NCBI GenBank assembly: GCA_030770535.1
Contig: JASVEC010000001.1
Span: 186,001-250,000 of the forward strand
From: Batkoa obscura
Taxonomy: Eukaryota; Entomophthoromycota; Entomophthoromycetes; Entomophthorales; Batkoaceae
DNA length: 64,000 nt
Reading direction: 5' to 3'
In this document: positions 22,473 to 32,607 of the stretch, in pieces
Layout: the number at the start of each line of letters is the position of its first letter
Numbering within the stretch: the stretch's first letter is position 1
The notes under the pieces: generated by a model
The model's database searches: none
The model's input: only the letters and a program-made list of their open reading frames with translations
What the model was told of the DNA's origin: nothing
Program-made: the position numbers and the translations under genes

Positions 22473-24018
22473 AATTAAAAAATCATTTTAGACGCTTAAT
22501 AAAAACAAATCCATTATGAACTAAACTTTTCTGTTTCCCATAGTCATTTATTTAACTTTAATTTTGAAATAAAAAGTCAACTATTTTAAAATGTTGGTAA
22601 CAGATTTACATCAGACCACATTTGTAGTTAATTTGTAAATTTAATTAAATGTTGAGGTTATGGATTTTGTTTCTGAAAGTTAATTAGGATAACTCCTGGC
22701 TGACGATCCTCAACATTTCTCCAAAACTTTTGACTTCGGCCCTTATTGCAGGTCAGATACAGGCTTTCTCTAGGAAAATTTCAGTCTAAAATTTCAGTCT
22801 AAACTTCAGTAAAATCTTTGTCCTATTTCAGAGTATTTATCCATCATACAAAGCACCAAAGAGCTAACAAAAACAAGTTTGAAATACGCAAAAATCGAAA
22901 ACTTGTTTTAGATTCATGCTTTATTTTATCATTCTAATTTATATAAGATAAAAAAATAATAAATTTCAACTAAGCCACTATCAATCTGGGATCCTTGAAA
23001 AAGAATTTGATTATTAATATTTATATGACAAGTGGAGAACTATTTATCTCATGTTAAAAACGAGTTAATAAGATAAGCCATTATCAAGGACATTTTTTTA
23101 TCTCTCTAGTTAGTATATGTTATGTCTTTCAATACAACATATTTTTAATTTTTGAAATAAAATTTAAAGTTTTTCTGGGATTTTAGTCTAGGATTTTTAT
23201 GGTGAATGCTATATGATAACATTAGAGCTTATTCTTTAAACAAATGCTAAAATACAAAAAATAATATACTATGAGATATCAAAATGTGCTTCAGCTAAAT
23301 CTGAATACAACTTTTTTATATATAACTGAAGCCAGATGAGTTTATCATATATACGAAATTTCGTGGTTTATTTTACAATTTGCATAAATAAATATAGAGC
23401 TATACTCCTTAAATTAAAACCAATAGTATTAAAAAGCTATTAAATCTGATCAGTTTAAAAGTATATCTTATAAAAATAAATAAAAGCGAAATTTTTAGTA
23501 TAAATCTTGTACACTAATCACACAATTAATAAAGTAGCTTAGAGTGCTTTTTTATCTATTATCCAAAACAGAATTTATTGAACTAGATATCTGAAATCTG
23601 ATAGCACATTATGAATCTATTTATTCTTTATATAAAATTGGTACATTCAATGTATTATCTAATAAAATGTGACCTATAGTAAAAAGCAATATTTGAAGAC
23701 AGGCACATGCGCAACATAGATGAACCATTACTAGAATACAAATATAAACAATGCTATTAGAATGTCATATTATAGTTTTAAGACAAAAATAGCAACAATA
23801 ATATTATTTAATAAAAACAAAGGTTTGCGTTTTACTAAATTAACTGAACTTAAATAAATTAAAAATAAATACTAACCTTTAGCAAATTAAAAACTAATAA
23901 CATGATCGTGTTGCATCATTTTAAAAAAAAACTAGTGACCAAATAATGGTCATCCTTAAAACAATAAAATTTGTATGTTAAACCTGAAATATTAGTAACT
24001 AAGCGATTGATAACAAGC
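22473..24018. other. Intergenic region between trypsins 1 and 2
   Basis: No gene is seen. A small inverted repeat (AAATGTTGAGG at 22648, CCTCAACATTT at 22709) could form a hairpin of about 70 bases. Confidence 0.4.
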
Positions 24019-24026
24019 TATAAAAG
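24019..24026 (+). promoter_or_regulatory. TATA box of trypsin 2
   Basis: TATAAAAG 51 bases before ATG 24070; it lies within the upstream extension of the open frame and so argues for the internal ATG. Confidence 0.6.
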
Positions 24027-24069
24027 CAAGTTCAAGAACTCAAGTTTTAGTTATCGATTTATTGAAAAC

Positions 24070-24843
24070 ATGAAATCTGCCATTTTATTATCTCTTTTAT
24101 CTCTTGTAGCTGCTCAAACCAAAGAAACTGGTCTTTTCCCACCTGCTCGTATCGTCGGTGGTTATGAAGTTTCTCCTCAATTTAAATATTCATGGGTAGT
24201 CTCTCTTCAATATAACGGTAGACACTCATGTGGTGGTACCTTAGTTAATGGAAATACCATTGTATCCGCTGCACATTGTGTCATTGGTGCCGATTCTGCC
24301 TGGAAAGCTTCTGTTCATCGTCATGACTTAAGCAAAACTCCTGAAGCTGAGAGTGGTAAGACTTACAACGTTGTAAAACGTGTTAAGCATCCTCTTTACA
24401 ACACTTCAACTAACGCATATGACTCTGCTGTTTGGAAGATTGATGCTCCAGCTGGTCCATCCACTGGTGTATTATTAGATAGTGGTAAATGGGCAAATGC
24501 TGATAACACTCTCTTAAAAGTTATTGGATGGGGTACTACTTCATCTGGTGGTGCTGTATCTAAGGTATTACTCGAAGTCAAAGTACCAGTTTTCAATGCT
24601 GATCAATGCAAAAAGACTGCTTATGGTACTCTTGACACTACTACTCAATTCTGTGCTGGTTACCCAGAAGGTGGTAAAGACTCATGCCAAGGTGATTCTG
24701 GAGGTCCATTATTCATTGAAGAAAACAATGCCCCAGTATTAGTTGGTATTGTTTCATGGGGTAGAGGATGCGCTCTTAAAGGTTACCCAGGTGTATATAC
24801 TCGTGCTGCCGCTGTTGCTGATTTCATCAATCAAAATTTATAA
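24070..24843 (+). CDS. Secreted trypsin (copy 2)
   Basis: The protein is 257 residues from ATG 24070 (MKSAILLSLLSLVAAQ); the frame opens at 23971 but that extension would place 33 residues before a perfectly good signal peptide. Propeptide ends PPAR, mature start IVGGYEV. His57 in SAAHC, Asp102 in YDSAVWKID, Ser195 in GDSGGP and Asp189 in KDSCQGD are all present, so this should be an active Lys/Arg-specific protease. At DNA level the first 250 bases and the last 420 bases are almost identical to trypsin 4 (28644-29417), with a sharply different middle. Its G+C is higher than its surroundings. Confidence 0.93.
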   Translation: MKSAILLSLLSLVAAQTKETGLFPPARIVGGYEVSPQFKYSWVVSLQYNGRHSCGGTLVNGNTIVSAAHCVIGADSAWKASVHRHDLSKTPEAESGKTYNVVKRVKHPLYNTSTNAYDSAVWKIDAPAGPSTGVLLDSGKWANADNTLLKVIGWGTTSSGGAVSKVLLEVKVPVFNADQCKKTAYGTLDTTTQFCAGYPEGGKDSCQGDSGGPLFIEENNAPVLVGIVSWGRGCALKGYPGVYTRAAAVADFINQNL

Positions 24844-26655
24844 TTTTTTAAGTAAAAATTGAATTATTTTAAATTGGAATATTAATTTTTAGAAACTAAT
24901 TTTAGCTAACTAATATTTTTATGATCACTATTGCTAATATTTCCCCCAATACATTTTAAAAATTAGCTTTTAGCACCTTTTATAATAACCTAAAAATTTT
25001 AAATAAGGAAACAATTCAAAATTACCAGCTCTAGAGAGTACAGCGTATATATTTATTGAGTTAGTTTATAAATAAAAATACTTTATAAAATAACACATTG
25101 CAATTAAATTCATCAGGGATATGTTTATTTCATATGCTATAATGATTTTAAAGATTAAGTCTAACGTTGTATTATATCAGATATATAAATTATTACTTGA
25201 TTGTCGCTGTTTTGATTTACAGTTTCCATACTGCTTCCAATATTACCATAATTTGATAAAAGTTGATTAAAAACTTATTAAAACAATCTTATTTTAAAAA
25301 TGATACAATTTAGCTTAAAATAACTTCTTACATTATATTTTAAATTCATGTCATTAAAAAGTAAATTAAAGAGCTATTGTATACTATATAATGAAATCCG
25401 TTATATTATAAGGCTTTAGTTAGATTATGTTATAGCTAGGTATCAGCATCTTTTTTGTAGTTCCAAACTAATGATAGAAAATTTAATAGCTAAATTATGT
25501 TCATAAATTTTTTTAAGTAAAAATTCATTGCAATTATTTATAATGAGAGTTAATAGTTTAAGTTGTCATAGAAATTTATAAACTTTTTATTTATGTGATG
25601 TTTCTATATATTATTTTCATATCATTATTCTTATTTTATAAATATATATTAAACACGCTCAAAATAGAGTTTACTATTTATAACTATTTAAAATTTATTG
25701 TTATTTATAAAAAGATAAACATAAAAATATTCATGATCATATTATATGAACTACTTGTTTATTAGAAAATAAAGTTAACTGAAAATGCAAAATAAATATA
25801 AGATAAAATATTTATAAAATTTTAATCTATTGGTTTATTAAACATCAAAGTAAAATTCATTGTATATATGGGAATGTCCTTTTACTTTCAACTACCTCTC
25901 CATCTTTAAGCGATGTTGAATAATTTTTTTAGTAAAACTTTAACAAAAAGAAATAATTATATTTTTTTTCACTTTTCAATTAGTAAAATATAAATTATTT
26001 CAGTTTATTATTTTGTTAGCATTTGAATTTAGCTGACAATTGTGTATTTATTAACTTTCAATTAAACAAAACTCTCTTAAATGCGTTTTCCATATATACG
26101 TACCTTGTTTAATATTACACAAAACAATAATTGTACAAAAACTTATCTATTACATTTGAGATCATCTGATGAAACTTATTAATTTATTTTCTAAAAATAA
26201 TTCCTTTTTTTGTCACTTGTTATCTTTGATGCCAAAATTAAATTATGTATTTTTACTTTTATGTATTATTTTTTGGGATATATTTTACAATAAACTATAA
26301 AGCCATAACTATGGCATACTATTTGTAGATAATTAAAATTACATACCATATCATATAGTATTAGAATGAATCTAACTTTATAGAAAAAATAATAAATAGA
26401 TAAGAATAAAATTTAATAGATGACTAAATTTAATAAAGAATAAATAGCACATTAACAATGCTATAAAAATCAACTTTAATTTTACAGCAGCTCAGTTCTC
26501 ATGTTTTAGCATATAACTATAAAGTTTACTAATAAATTTTTCATAAACAAAGGAATAAACTTATCATTAGATGTCATTGTATCATGTAAATGTTTATTAT
26601 TGATGAATAGGTTATGAACTAAAATAAATCCAACCCGCTTTATTAAAAAAACAAG
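24844..26655. other. Intergenic region between trypsins 2 and 3
   Basis: Very AT-rich, with no gene seen. It holds one decayed MITE at 25864-25952. Confidence 0.45.
25864..25952 (-). mobile_element. Decayed MITE copy
   Basis: TATATGGGAATGTCC, then CTCCATCTTTAAGCGATGTTGA and AGTAAAACTTTAACAAAAAG follow the order of the family consensus. The right end is eroded. Confidence 0.45.
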
Positions 26656-26664
26656 TATATATAA
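26656..26664 (+). promoter_or_regulatory. TATA box of trypsin 3
   Basis: TATATATAA about 45 bases before the ATG. Confidence 0.6.
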
Positions 26665-26700
26665 GTAATTAAAAACAACTAAAGTCTTTATAGTTATAAG

Positions 26701-27477
26701 ATGAAATCCATTATATATTTAACCTTACTTTCTTTAATTAGTGCTCAGTCCACCTCTAATTCAGCTGATTTACCTCCTGGACGTGTTGTTGGTGGATATG
26801 AGGTTAATCCAAAATTCAAGTATCCATGGATGGTCTCGCTTCAAAATAAAGGTGTACATTCTTGCGGAGGCTCCTTACTAAATGGGAATACAGTCATCTC
26901 TGCAGCCCATTGCATCGGGGGAGAAGATTCCGACTGGACTGCAGCAGTACATCGCCATGATTTGAGTAAAGCTGCCAGTATTGAAAATGGAAAAGCTTAT
27001 AAGGTCATTAAACGTATCCCACATCCTTTGTTTAACAGTCAAACAGTTTCAAATGATGCTGCTATTTGGAAGCTTGACAATCCTGATCATTCTCCTACAG
27101 GTCTTTTATTAGATGATGGAAAATACTCTAACAAGGATAACACTCTTTTAAAAGTTATTGGATGGGGTACCACTTCATCTGGTGGCACTGTTTCAAATAT
27201 TCTATTAGAGGTCAAAGTACCAGTATTTAATGCTGACAATTGTAAAAAAACAGCCTATAATAGAATGAATATTACGTCTCAGTTTTGTGCCGGGTACCCA
27301 GAAGGCGGTAAAGACTCATGCCAAGATGACTCTGGAGGTCCAATATTTATTGAGGAAAATGGTTCACCAGTATTGGTTGGTATTGTGTCATGGGGTGAAG
27401 GTTGTGCCCTCAAAGGAAAACCAGGTGTTTACACTCGTACTTCTGTTATTAGAGATTTTATTAAGCAAAATTTATAA
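26701..27477 (+). CDS. Secreted trypsin-like protein with Asp at position 193 (copy 3)
   Basis: The protein is 258 residues: signal peptide MKSIIYLTLLSLISAQ, propeptide ending LPPGR and mature start VVGGYEV. The triad is intact (SAAHC, NDAAIWKLD, DSGGP) and Asp189 is present, but the segment reads SCQDDSGGP where all paralogues read SCQGDSGGP. The Gly193 codon GGT has become GAT. Gly193 supplies an oxyanion-hole amide and has no room for a side chain, so catalysis should be reduced or inhibitor contacts changed; human mesotrypsin, with Arg193, is a known case of inhibitor resistance. The protein is otherwise well conserved, including all six Cys, and has diverged more than copies 2 and 4. It may be a weak protease, a decoy or an inhibitor-resistant form. 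Confidence 0.9.
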   Translation: MKSIIYLTLLSLISAQSTSNSADLPPGRVVGGYEVNPKFKYPWMVSLQNKGVHSCGGSLLNGNTVISAAHCIGGEDSDWTAAVHRHDLSKAASIENGKAYKVIKRIPHPLFNSQTVSNDAAIWKLDNPDHSPTGLLLDDGKYSNKDNTLLKVIGWGTTSSGGTVSNILLEVKVPVFNADNCKKTAYNRMNITSQFCAGYPEGGKDSCQDDSGGPIFIEENGSPVLVGIVSWGEGCALKGKPGVYTRTSVIRDFIKQNL

Positions 27478-28600
27478 TTTTTAATAAATGTAATTCTTTT
27501 CAATTGTCTTGTACTTTTTGTATCATTAAAGAAGGTTGAATATTTAGCAGTATATGACATTAAGAAAATTCTTTTAATTTTCTAATGTAGCATTTTTAAC
27601 TGAATAAACCACAAAACCTTCTGGGCTTTATGCTTAGTCTTTTCAAATCCTTTATGGTAAAAATTGATAAATTTATTTTATATATATATAATTATTTTCA
27701 TGTTAAAATAAACATTAAATATCTTGAGATTTAGCTATTATAACAATAGAAGCTTCAATCAAATTTTAAAATATATTTATAAATTATCCATGAACAAACG
27801 AGTAAGTGTAAATCAGCAAGTATTACTCTATAAAGTTATAGTGAGTGTAGCTATCTTTGAAGGTTATAATTATAAGTTTATACAATGAATGTTATTCAAT
27901 TATTTTGGATTTTGTAATGAGTGAAAACTAACTCAACCAGTTTGCGGTTTAAATTAATGCAATGATTTAACGGCTATCGGTGGCTACCTCACCAAACCGC
28001 TGTTTCAAAATAAAGCTTTAAGTGGGATATCTTATTTGAAAGTCTAGCTAGCTCTAGGAATAACGCGATTATTGTTTAAATAAGCTATAATACCTTTCAC
28101 TCGGTTAAATAGTTACACAACGAAAAATTTAAAGAAATGATTAAATATGCCTTTATTATGCTGAATCGTAGATTTACAATAGTAATGTTCGAGTTTGACT
28201 ATAAATATTTAATAATGGTCTATAATATCACTTGTAGGAAAATATCAAAAATTTGACTATTTAAATTAAAAATCTAAAAAGTTTAGTTTACTGATATATT
28301 TTTAAATTAAACATAAAACATGACTCAGTAAATCAGGCATGTATCATGAGTAAACTTTTTAAAGAATAAAAATCAAATTAAATAAAATGGACAGATAATT
28401 GACTTTAGTGTCATGCATTAAAATTGATCCTTGTGGACTTGTTACATCCCTGATATAATAGATAGTTAGCTAAGTTAAAAAGTATTAAATAATAACTTGT
28501 ATTATATCAATATAGATACATCACGTCGAGTCACGCTCACATTCCAATTATAAAAATTTATAATTAAACAAATTGTAGTGTAACTAAGGATAGAGAAGCA
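27478..28600. other. Intergenic region between trypsins 3 and 4
   Basis: No gene is seen. A short imperfect inverted pair (TTTGCGGTTT near 27944 and AAACCGCTG near 27993) is present, but nothing else stands out. Confidence 0.4.
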
Positions 28601-28608
28601 TATAAAAA
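28601..28608 (+). promoter_or_regulatory. TATA box of trypsin 4
   Basis: TATAAAAA 43 bases before ATG 28644. Confidence 0.6.
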
Positions 28609-28643
28609 GAGAGCATCAAAATTCAACTTTAAATAAATTAAAA

Positions 28644-29417
28644 ATGAAATCTGCCATTTTATTATCTCTTTTATCTCTTGTAGCTGCTCAAACCAAAGAA
28701 ACTGGTCTTTTCCCACCTGCTCGTATCGTCGGTGGTTATGAAGTTTCTCCTCAATTTAAATATTCATGGGTAGTCTCTCTTCAATATAACGGTAGACACT
28801 CATGTGGTGGTACCTTAGTTAATGGAAATACCATTGTATCCGCTGCACATTGTGTCATTGGTGCCGATTCTGCCTGGAAAGCTTCTGTTCATCGTCATAA
28901 TTTAACATTAACTCCCGAAGCCGAAAGTGGTAAGACTTACAACGTTATAAAACGTACTTCACATCCTAATTATGTTGCTTCTACTTTCTCTCATGATGTT
29001 GCTGTTTGGAAGATTGATGCTCCAGCTGGTCCATCCACTGGTGTATTATTAGATAGTGGTAAATGGGCAAATGCTGATAACACTCTCTTAAAAGTTATTG
29101 GATGGGGTACTACTTCATCTGGTGGTGCTGTATCTAAGGTATTACTCGAAGTCAAAGTACCAGTTTTCAATGCTGATCAATGCAAAAAGACTGCTTATGG
29201 TACTCTTGACACTACTACTCAATTCTGTGCTGGTTACCCAGAAGGTGGTAAAGACTCATGCCAAGGTGATTCTGGAGGTCCATTATTCATTGAAGAAAAC
29301 AATGCCCCAGTATTAGTTGGTATTGTTTCATGGGGTAGAGGATGCGCTCTTAAAGGTTACCCAGGTGTATATACTCGTGCCGCTGCTGTTACTGATTTCA
29401 TTAACCAAAATCTATGA
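28644..29417 (+). CDS. Secreted trypsin (copy 4), mosaic gene
   Basis: The protein is 257 residues with the same signal peptide as copy 2 and the full trypsin site (SAAHC, SHDVAVWKID, KDSCQGDSGGP, PGVYTR). It is nearly identical to copy 2 at DNA level from the ATG to about 28894 and again from about 29000 to the end. The 100 bases between differ strongly, and their first part (HRHNLTLTPEAE) follows copy 1 (HRHNLTLTPKAE) rather than copy 2 (HRHDLSKTPEAE). That pattern suggests gene conversion among the tandem copies. The changed stretch lies before and around Asp102, on the surface near the substrate cleft, so it may alter fit rather than the primary Lys/Arg preference. Confidence 0.93.
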   Translation: MKSAILLSLLSLVAAQTKETGLFPPARIVGGYEVSPQFKYSWVVSLQYNGRHSCGGTLVNGNTIVSAAHCVIGADSAWKASVHRHNLTLTPEAESGKTYNVIKRTSHPNYVASTFSHDVAVWKIDAPAGPSTGVLLDSGKWANADNTLLKVIGWGTTSSGGAVSKVLLEVKVPVFNADQCKKTAYGTLDTTTQFCAGYPEGGKDSCQGDSGGPLFIEENNAPVLVGIVSWGRGCALKGYPGVYTRAAAVTDFINQNL

Positions 29418-29810
29418 ACTTAATAAAATAGCTTGTAGATTATCATTTGCTATATTATTATACTTTAACTATTTTAGTGTATTTAAGCATTTTAGGAAAT
29501 TAAACATTTGAATTTTAGTTAGGAATAACTGAGTTTCCTGGTAATTTTTTCTCAAACATTTTGATACTAATTTTTACAACACAAGGATTATTAATAAACC
29601 AGTGTAAATTAAAGGTACTAAATATAACTACGACACCAGCCCTAATACTAATCTAAATCTAAAACCAATCATACTATTAATGTTATTAAGTAAAACTTAG
29701 CAAAGCATTTAAAATTATAAACCAGTATAAAACCGTTAATTTACTAAAAGTTAAAATTAACTTTTAGTAAATTATTGGCCATCATTTTTGATTGTAGCTT
29801 ATTTTTTTAT

Positions 29811-29914
29811 ATATGCGGTGTTTTTTGGTTTCATCACTTTCTATATTTTTTAGTCACTATTGAGCGGAAAAAATATGAGTAAATTTCTTAAACAAAAAGA
29901 GACATCTACATATA
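29811..29914 (-). mobile_element. MITE copy
   Basis: ATATGCGGTGTTTTTTGGTT at the left and GAGACATCTACATATA at the right with core ACTATTGAGCGGAAA; moderately diverged. Confidence 0.75.
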
Positions 29915-30009
29915 TATATTTTAGCCTTATTTCCAACCAGGTAACATCTTTAAAATTGGAGAAGTATACATTATTTATGATACATGGAGGGAGTACCAAA
30001 AGTTCAGTA

Positions 30010-30280
30010 TATCAGACTTTGAGATTTGAAATTAGAGGAATTAAACAAATTTTATCGAATGTTAAAATTTGACCTGATGTTCTTCAAGTCGAACTCCATC
30101 CTTATCTTACTCAACATGAATTACTTGAATTTCACAAAGATGAAAGTATTCAAGTAATCGCTTATTTGTCCCTTGAATCAGAACTCGCACCAAAAGTTTA
30201 CGAAAGCAAAGTGTTTAATGATATTGCGATTCGATCAGAAAAAGTTTCAGTTCTTATCATTTTAGTTTGGCGTCAGTAAT
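30010..30280 (+). pseudogene. Aldo-keto reductase gene fragment
   Basis: The translation shows IKQILSNVKI, then after an in-frame stop PDVLQVELHPYLTQHELLEF and SESELAPKVYES-like sequence. These match the middle and C-terminal part of the intact aldo-keto reductase at 48059-48952 (IKQILSEAKI, ALQVELHPYLPQPELLEF). The N-terminal half with the catalytic Tyr, Lys and His is not recognisable upstream, and the C-terminal NADP-binding part is missing. It is a dead, partial copy 18 kb from its intact relative. Aligned DNA differs at many sites, so it is not recent. Confidence 0.8.
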
Positions 30281-30748
30281 GTAGTACTATTATAATATAT
30301 ATTTATTAGCGAAGATCATATTAAAAATGGATTGAAGACATAGGATCCTCCAAAGAAAATTTAATAAAATCACTTCTTGAATTATTCATAAATGTATGGC
30401 TCAAAAATTTCAAACGTTTGCTCTAAATGTTCAATATTTCCATAGATCTAAGTTTGTATAAGTTATAGTTACTTTCATAAGTTATTTCATTTAAATAAAG
30501 TATAAAAATGGACTCTAAAATAATCAGTAAAAAATGACAATAGATTTAATAAATTCTACGTTTAGAATCAACCATAAATAGGCTGTATAAATTAAGTAAA
30601 AAAAGAGAAAATATTACACAAGTTGCATTACCATTTATCACAATAAGAAATAAAACTAAAATTTAAAAATAAAGTTTTATAAAATTACTTACTTTTAATT
30701 CAACTTCATAATTATCACGTTTGATATAAAGGATCCATATTCATTTTC

Positions 30749-31474
30749 TTATGCTTTAACAACGTTATTCTTAGTTTGATTAGTTGATTCTAAAGAGATA
30801 TCTATATTTTCTGCGGGTGAAGTTTGGGCAGCAATTTTAATAGCGAGGGGGTCATTATCTTTATCAACAAATTGAGATTTCACTGGAAGACAATCAGAAG
30901 CAAGACGGAAAGCTTCTTTAGCTAACTCAAGTGGAAGATTGGGTCCGGCAATTTCAAATAAAATTTTATCTTTTGGTACTCTACATGCCCAATATTCAAA
31001 AGCACCTTTACCTTTACCCATTCGACTTTCATTGCCTTTAGCCGAAACTGGAATATCTGGAAATACTCGAAGCCAAATCTTAGTTTCTTTAGCTGGTTTA
31101 ACTTTACGACGAATTACATTATGGCATGCAGTTATTACTGAAGCGGATAATCGAATTCCTTCCTTAATACGAATTCCATATTGTCCAAATGCAATTGTAT
31201 TACCTTTTTGAGATCCTCCTGTACGTACTGGTACTCTTCCTTTCTGTGCTTTTTTATGTTTACGACGTCTTGGTGCTAAATTACTGGCATTACGTTGTGT
31301 TTGTAATTGTGGGTTAAAAGCTAAATTATTGATGACAGGTACAGATGATTTCATTAAGTTGGAATAGCTTGAAACTGGTTTAATACCATTGAACAAGCTT
31401 GTCTTCATAGGCGATGTCAATGACTGACTTGAACATATTCTAAAGCTTTTGGTTAACACTGATAATAAAGACAT
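30749..31474 (-). CDS. MRPL16: Mitochondrial large-subunit ribosomal protein uL16m
   Basis: A 241-residue protein with a Ser/Lys/Arg-rich N-terminus without acidic residues (MSLLSVLTKSFRICSSQS), fitting a mitochondrial targeting peptide. The L16 core starts about residue 65: RRRKHKKAQKGRVP, GNTIAFGQYGIRI, IRRKVK, IWLRVFPDIPVSAKG, RMGKGKGAFEYWACRVPKDKILFEI and ALRLA-type end. These are the conserved rRNA-binding segments of bacterial and mitochondrial L16. It is part of the mitochondrial large ribosomal subunit near the peptidyl-transferase centre. A single uninterrupted exon. The C-terminal 40 residues are a non-conserved, Asn/Thr/Lys-containing extension. Its presence shows a fungus with a translating mitochondrion. 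Confidence 0.95.
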   Translation of the reverse strand: MSLLSVLTKSFRICSSQSLTSPMKTSLFNGIKPVSSYSNLMKSSVPVINNLAFNPQLQTQRNASNLAPRRRKHKKAQKGRVPVRTGGSQKGNTIAFGQYGIRIKEGIRLSASVITACHNVIRRKVKPAKETKIWLRVFPDIPVSAKGNESRMGKGKGAFEYWACRVPKDKILFEIAGPNLPLELAKEAFRLASDCLPVKSQFVDKDNDPLAIKIAAQTSPAENIDISLESTNQTKNNVVKA

Positions 31475-32052
31475 TTCTATAAAACAAAGCTAATTAAATA
31501 ATAGTTGACCAAAATTGAATAATTTTAGATTGATAAATTATGGGACAATTAACAACTTTGCCCTATTATTGGCTTGATTTTCGAATTGATGCAACAACCA
31601 AAATTTAGTTCTCGATTCCATTTTTTTACAGAAATAAACTCACTTGTAACTTTTTACCAAATGCATATATATGGGTTAGTTTGAAAGCTCAGTTCAATTT
31701 TTATCCAATTTAAATTTTAGCAAAAATTGCGAATTAAGTACCTTGTGCTATGAAATTAGTTACTTTTTTAATTTTAATTACTCCACATAGGAGCATTTTT
31801 TATCCATTATTTGGAGATGTTTTTTACTAATTGTTCTTTTTGCTATTTTTTTAAAATTGGGAACTAACTAGTATGTTGTTCAAGCTTAGATATGTGCTAG
31901 CTAACCCTTTATTTTAAAATAAAAATTAAATTGATAAGCATCAAATTATCACGATAGAACAAATAGTTGATTATAAAGCTCATCATTTGCCAGCACACAT
32001 TCAAATTTAAACAGCTGCATTGACTAATTTTTAAGTTTTAGAAAAATAGTAA
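31475..32052. other. Intergenic region upstream of MRPL16
   Basis: No gene is seen between the MRPL16 start and the interspersed repeat at 32058. Confidence 0.45.
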
Positions 32053-32057
32053 AAAGG

Positions 32058-32602
32058 TGTGAAAGTTGGTACTCAGTGGTTGGAGTTAAAAGCAGTTCTT
32101 GATTGATTAACTTGCCTTGAGTCGAACGGTCTTAGTTTATATAACTAAGATAGACTTAAATGAATAGGAATAATACGTAATAAGTTACGAACTATGTAAA
32201 ACAAATAGAATAGAAAATACTGCTGTAAAATCTACGTAAGATATTGTCAGAAAAACTTAGTGGCCTTATTGATGGTACGATATCAGGGAATAAGTCAATC
32301 AAAAAGCCTCGAGTTATCATACTGAAGAATCTCTTTTATACTCCAACTTGGCGGCTATATGTAAGGGGCATAATAATAGTTATTCCTTATTACAGTTGCC
32401 AAGTATGGGCATTAAAACGTGGACGATAAGTTCATGGTTAGGCGGTAGTAATTCTCACAGAAAATCTAAATAAGAAACTTTGGATTGATTGTATCACATG
32501 AATCACGATCAAATTGAATACAAGGCTATAACTAGTTTTGTAAACAAGTTAAGTGCTTATTATGTGATAATCAATTATAGAGCTGATGAAGCAATATTTC
32601 AC
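32058..32602 (+). repeat. Interspersed TG...CAC repeat, fullest copy (possible solo LTR)
   Basis: A 545-base element from TGTGAAAGTTGG to CAATATTTCAC, flanked by the 5-base direct repeat AAAGG (32053-32057 and 32603-32607). It matches the repeats at 16643-17104 and 11168-11524 along its length. The open frame at 32244-32429 within it shows no known domain. It is best read as a solo LTR-like fossil, though a non-LTR origin cannot be excluded. Confidence 0.65.
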
Positions 32603-32607
32603 AAAGG

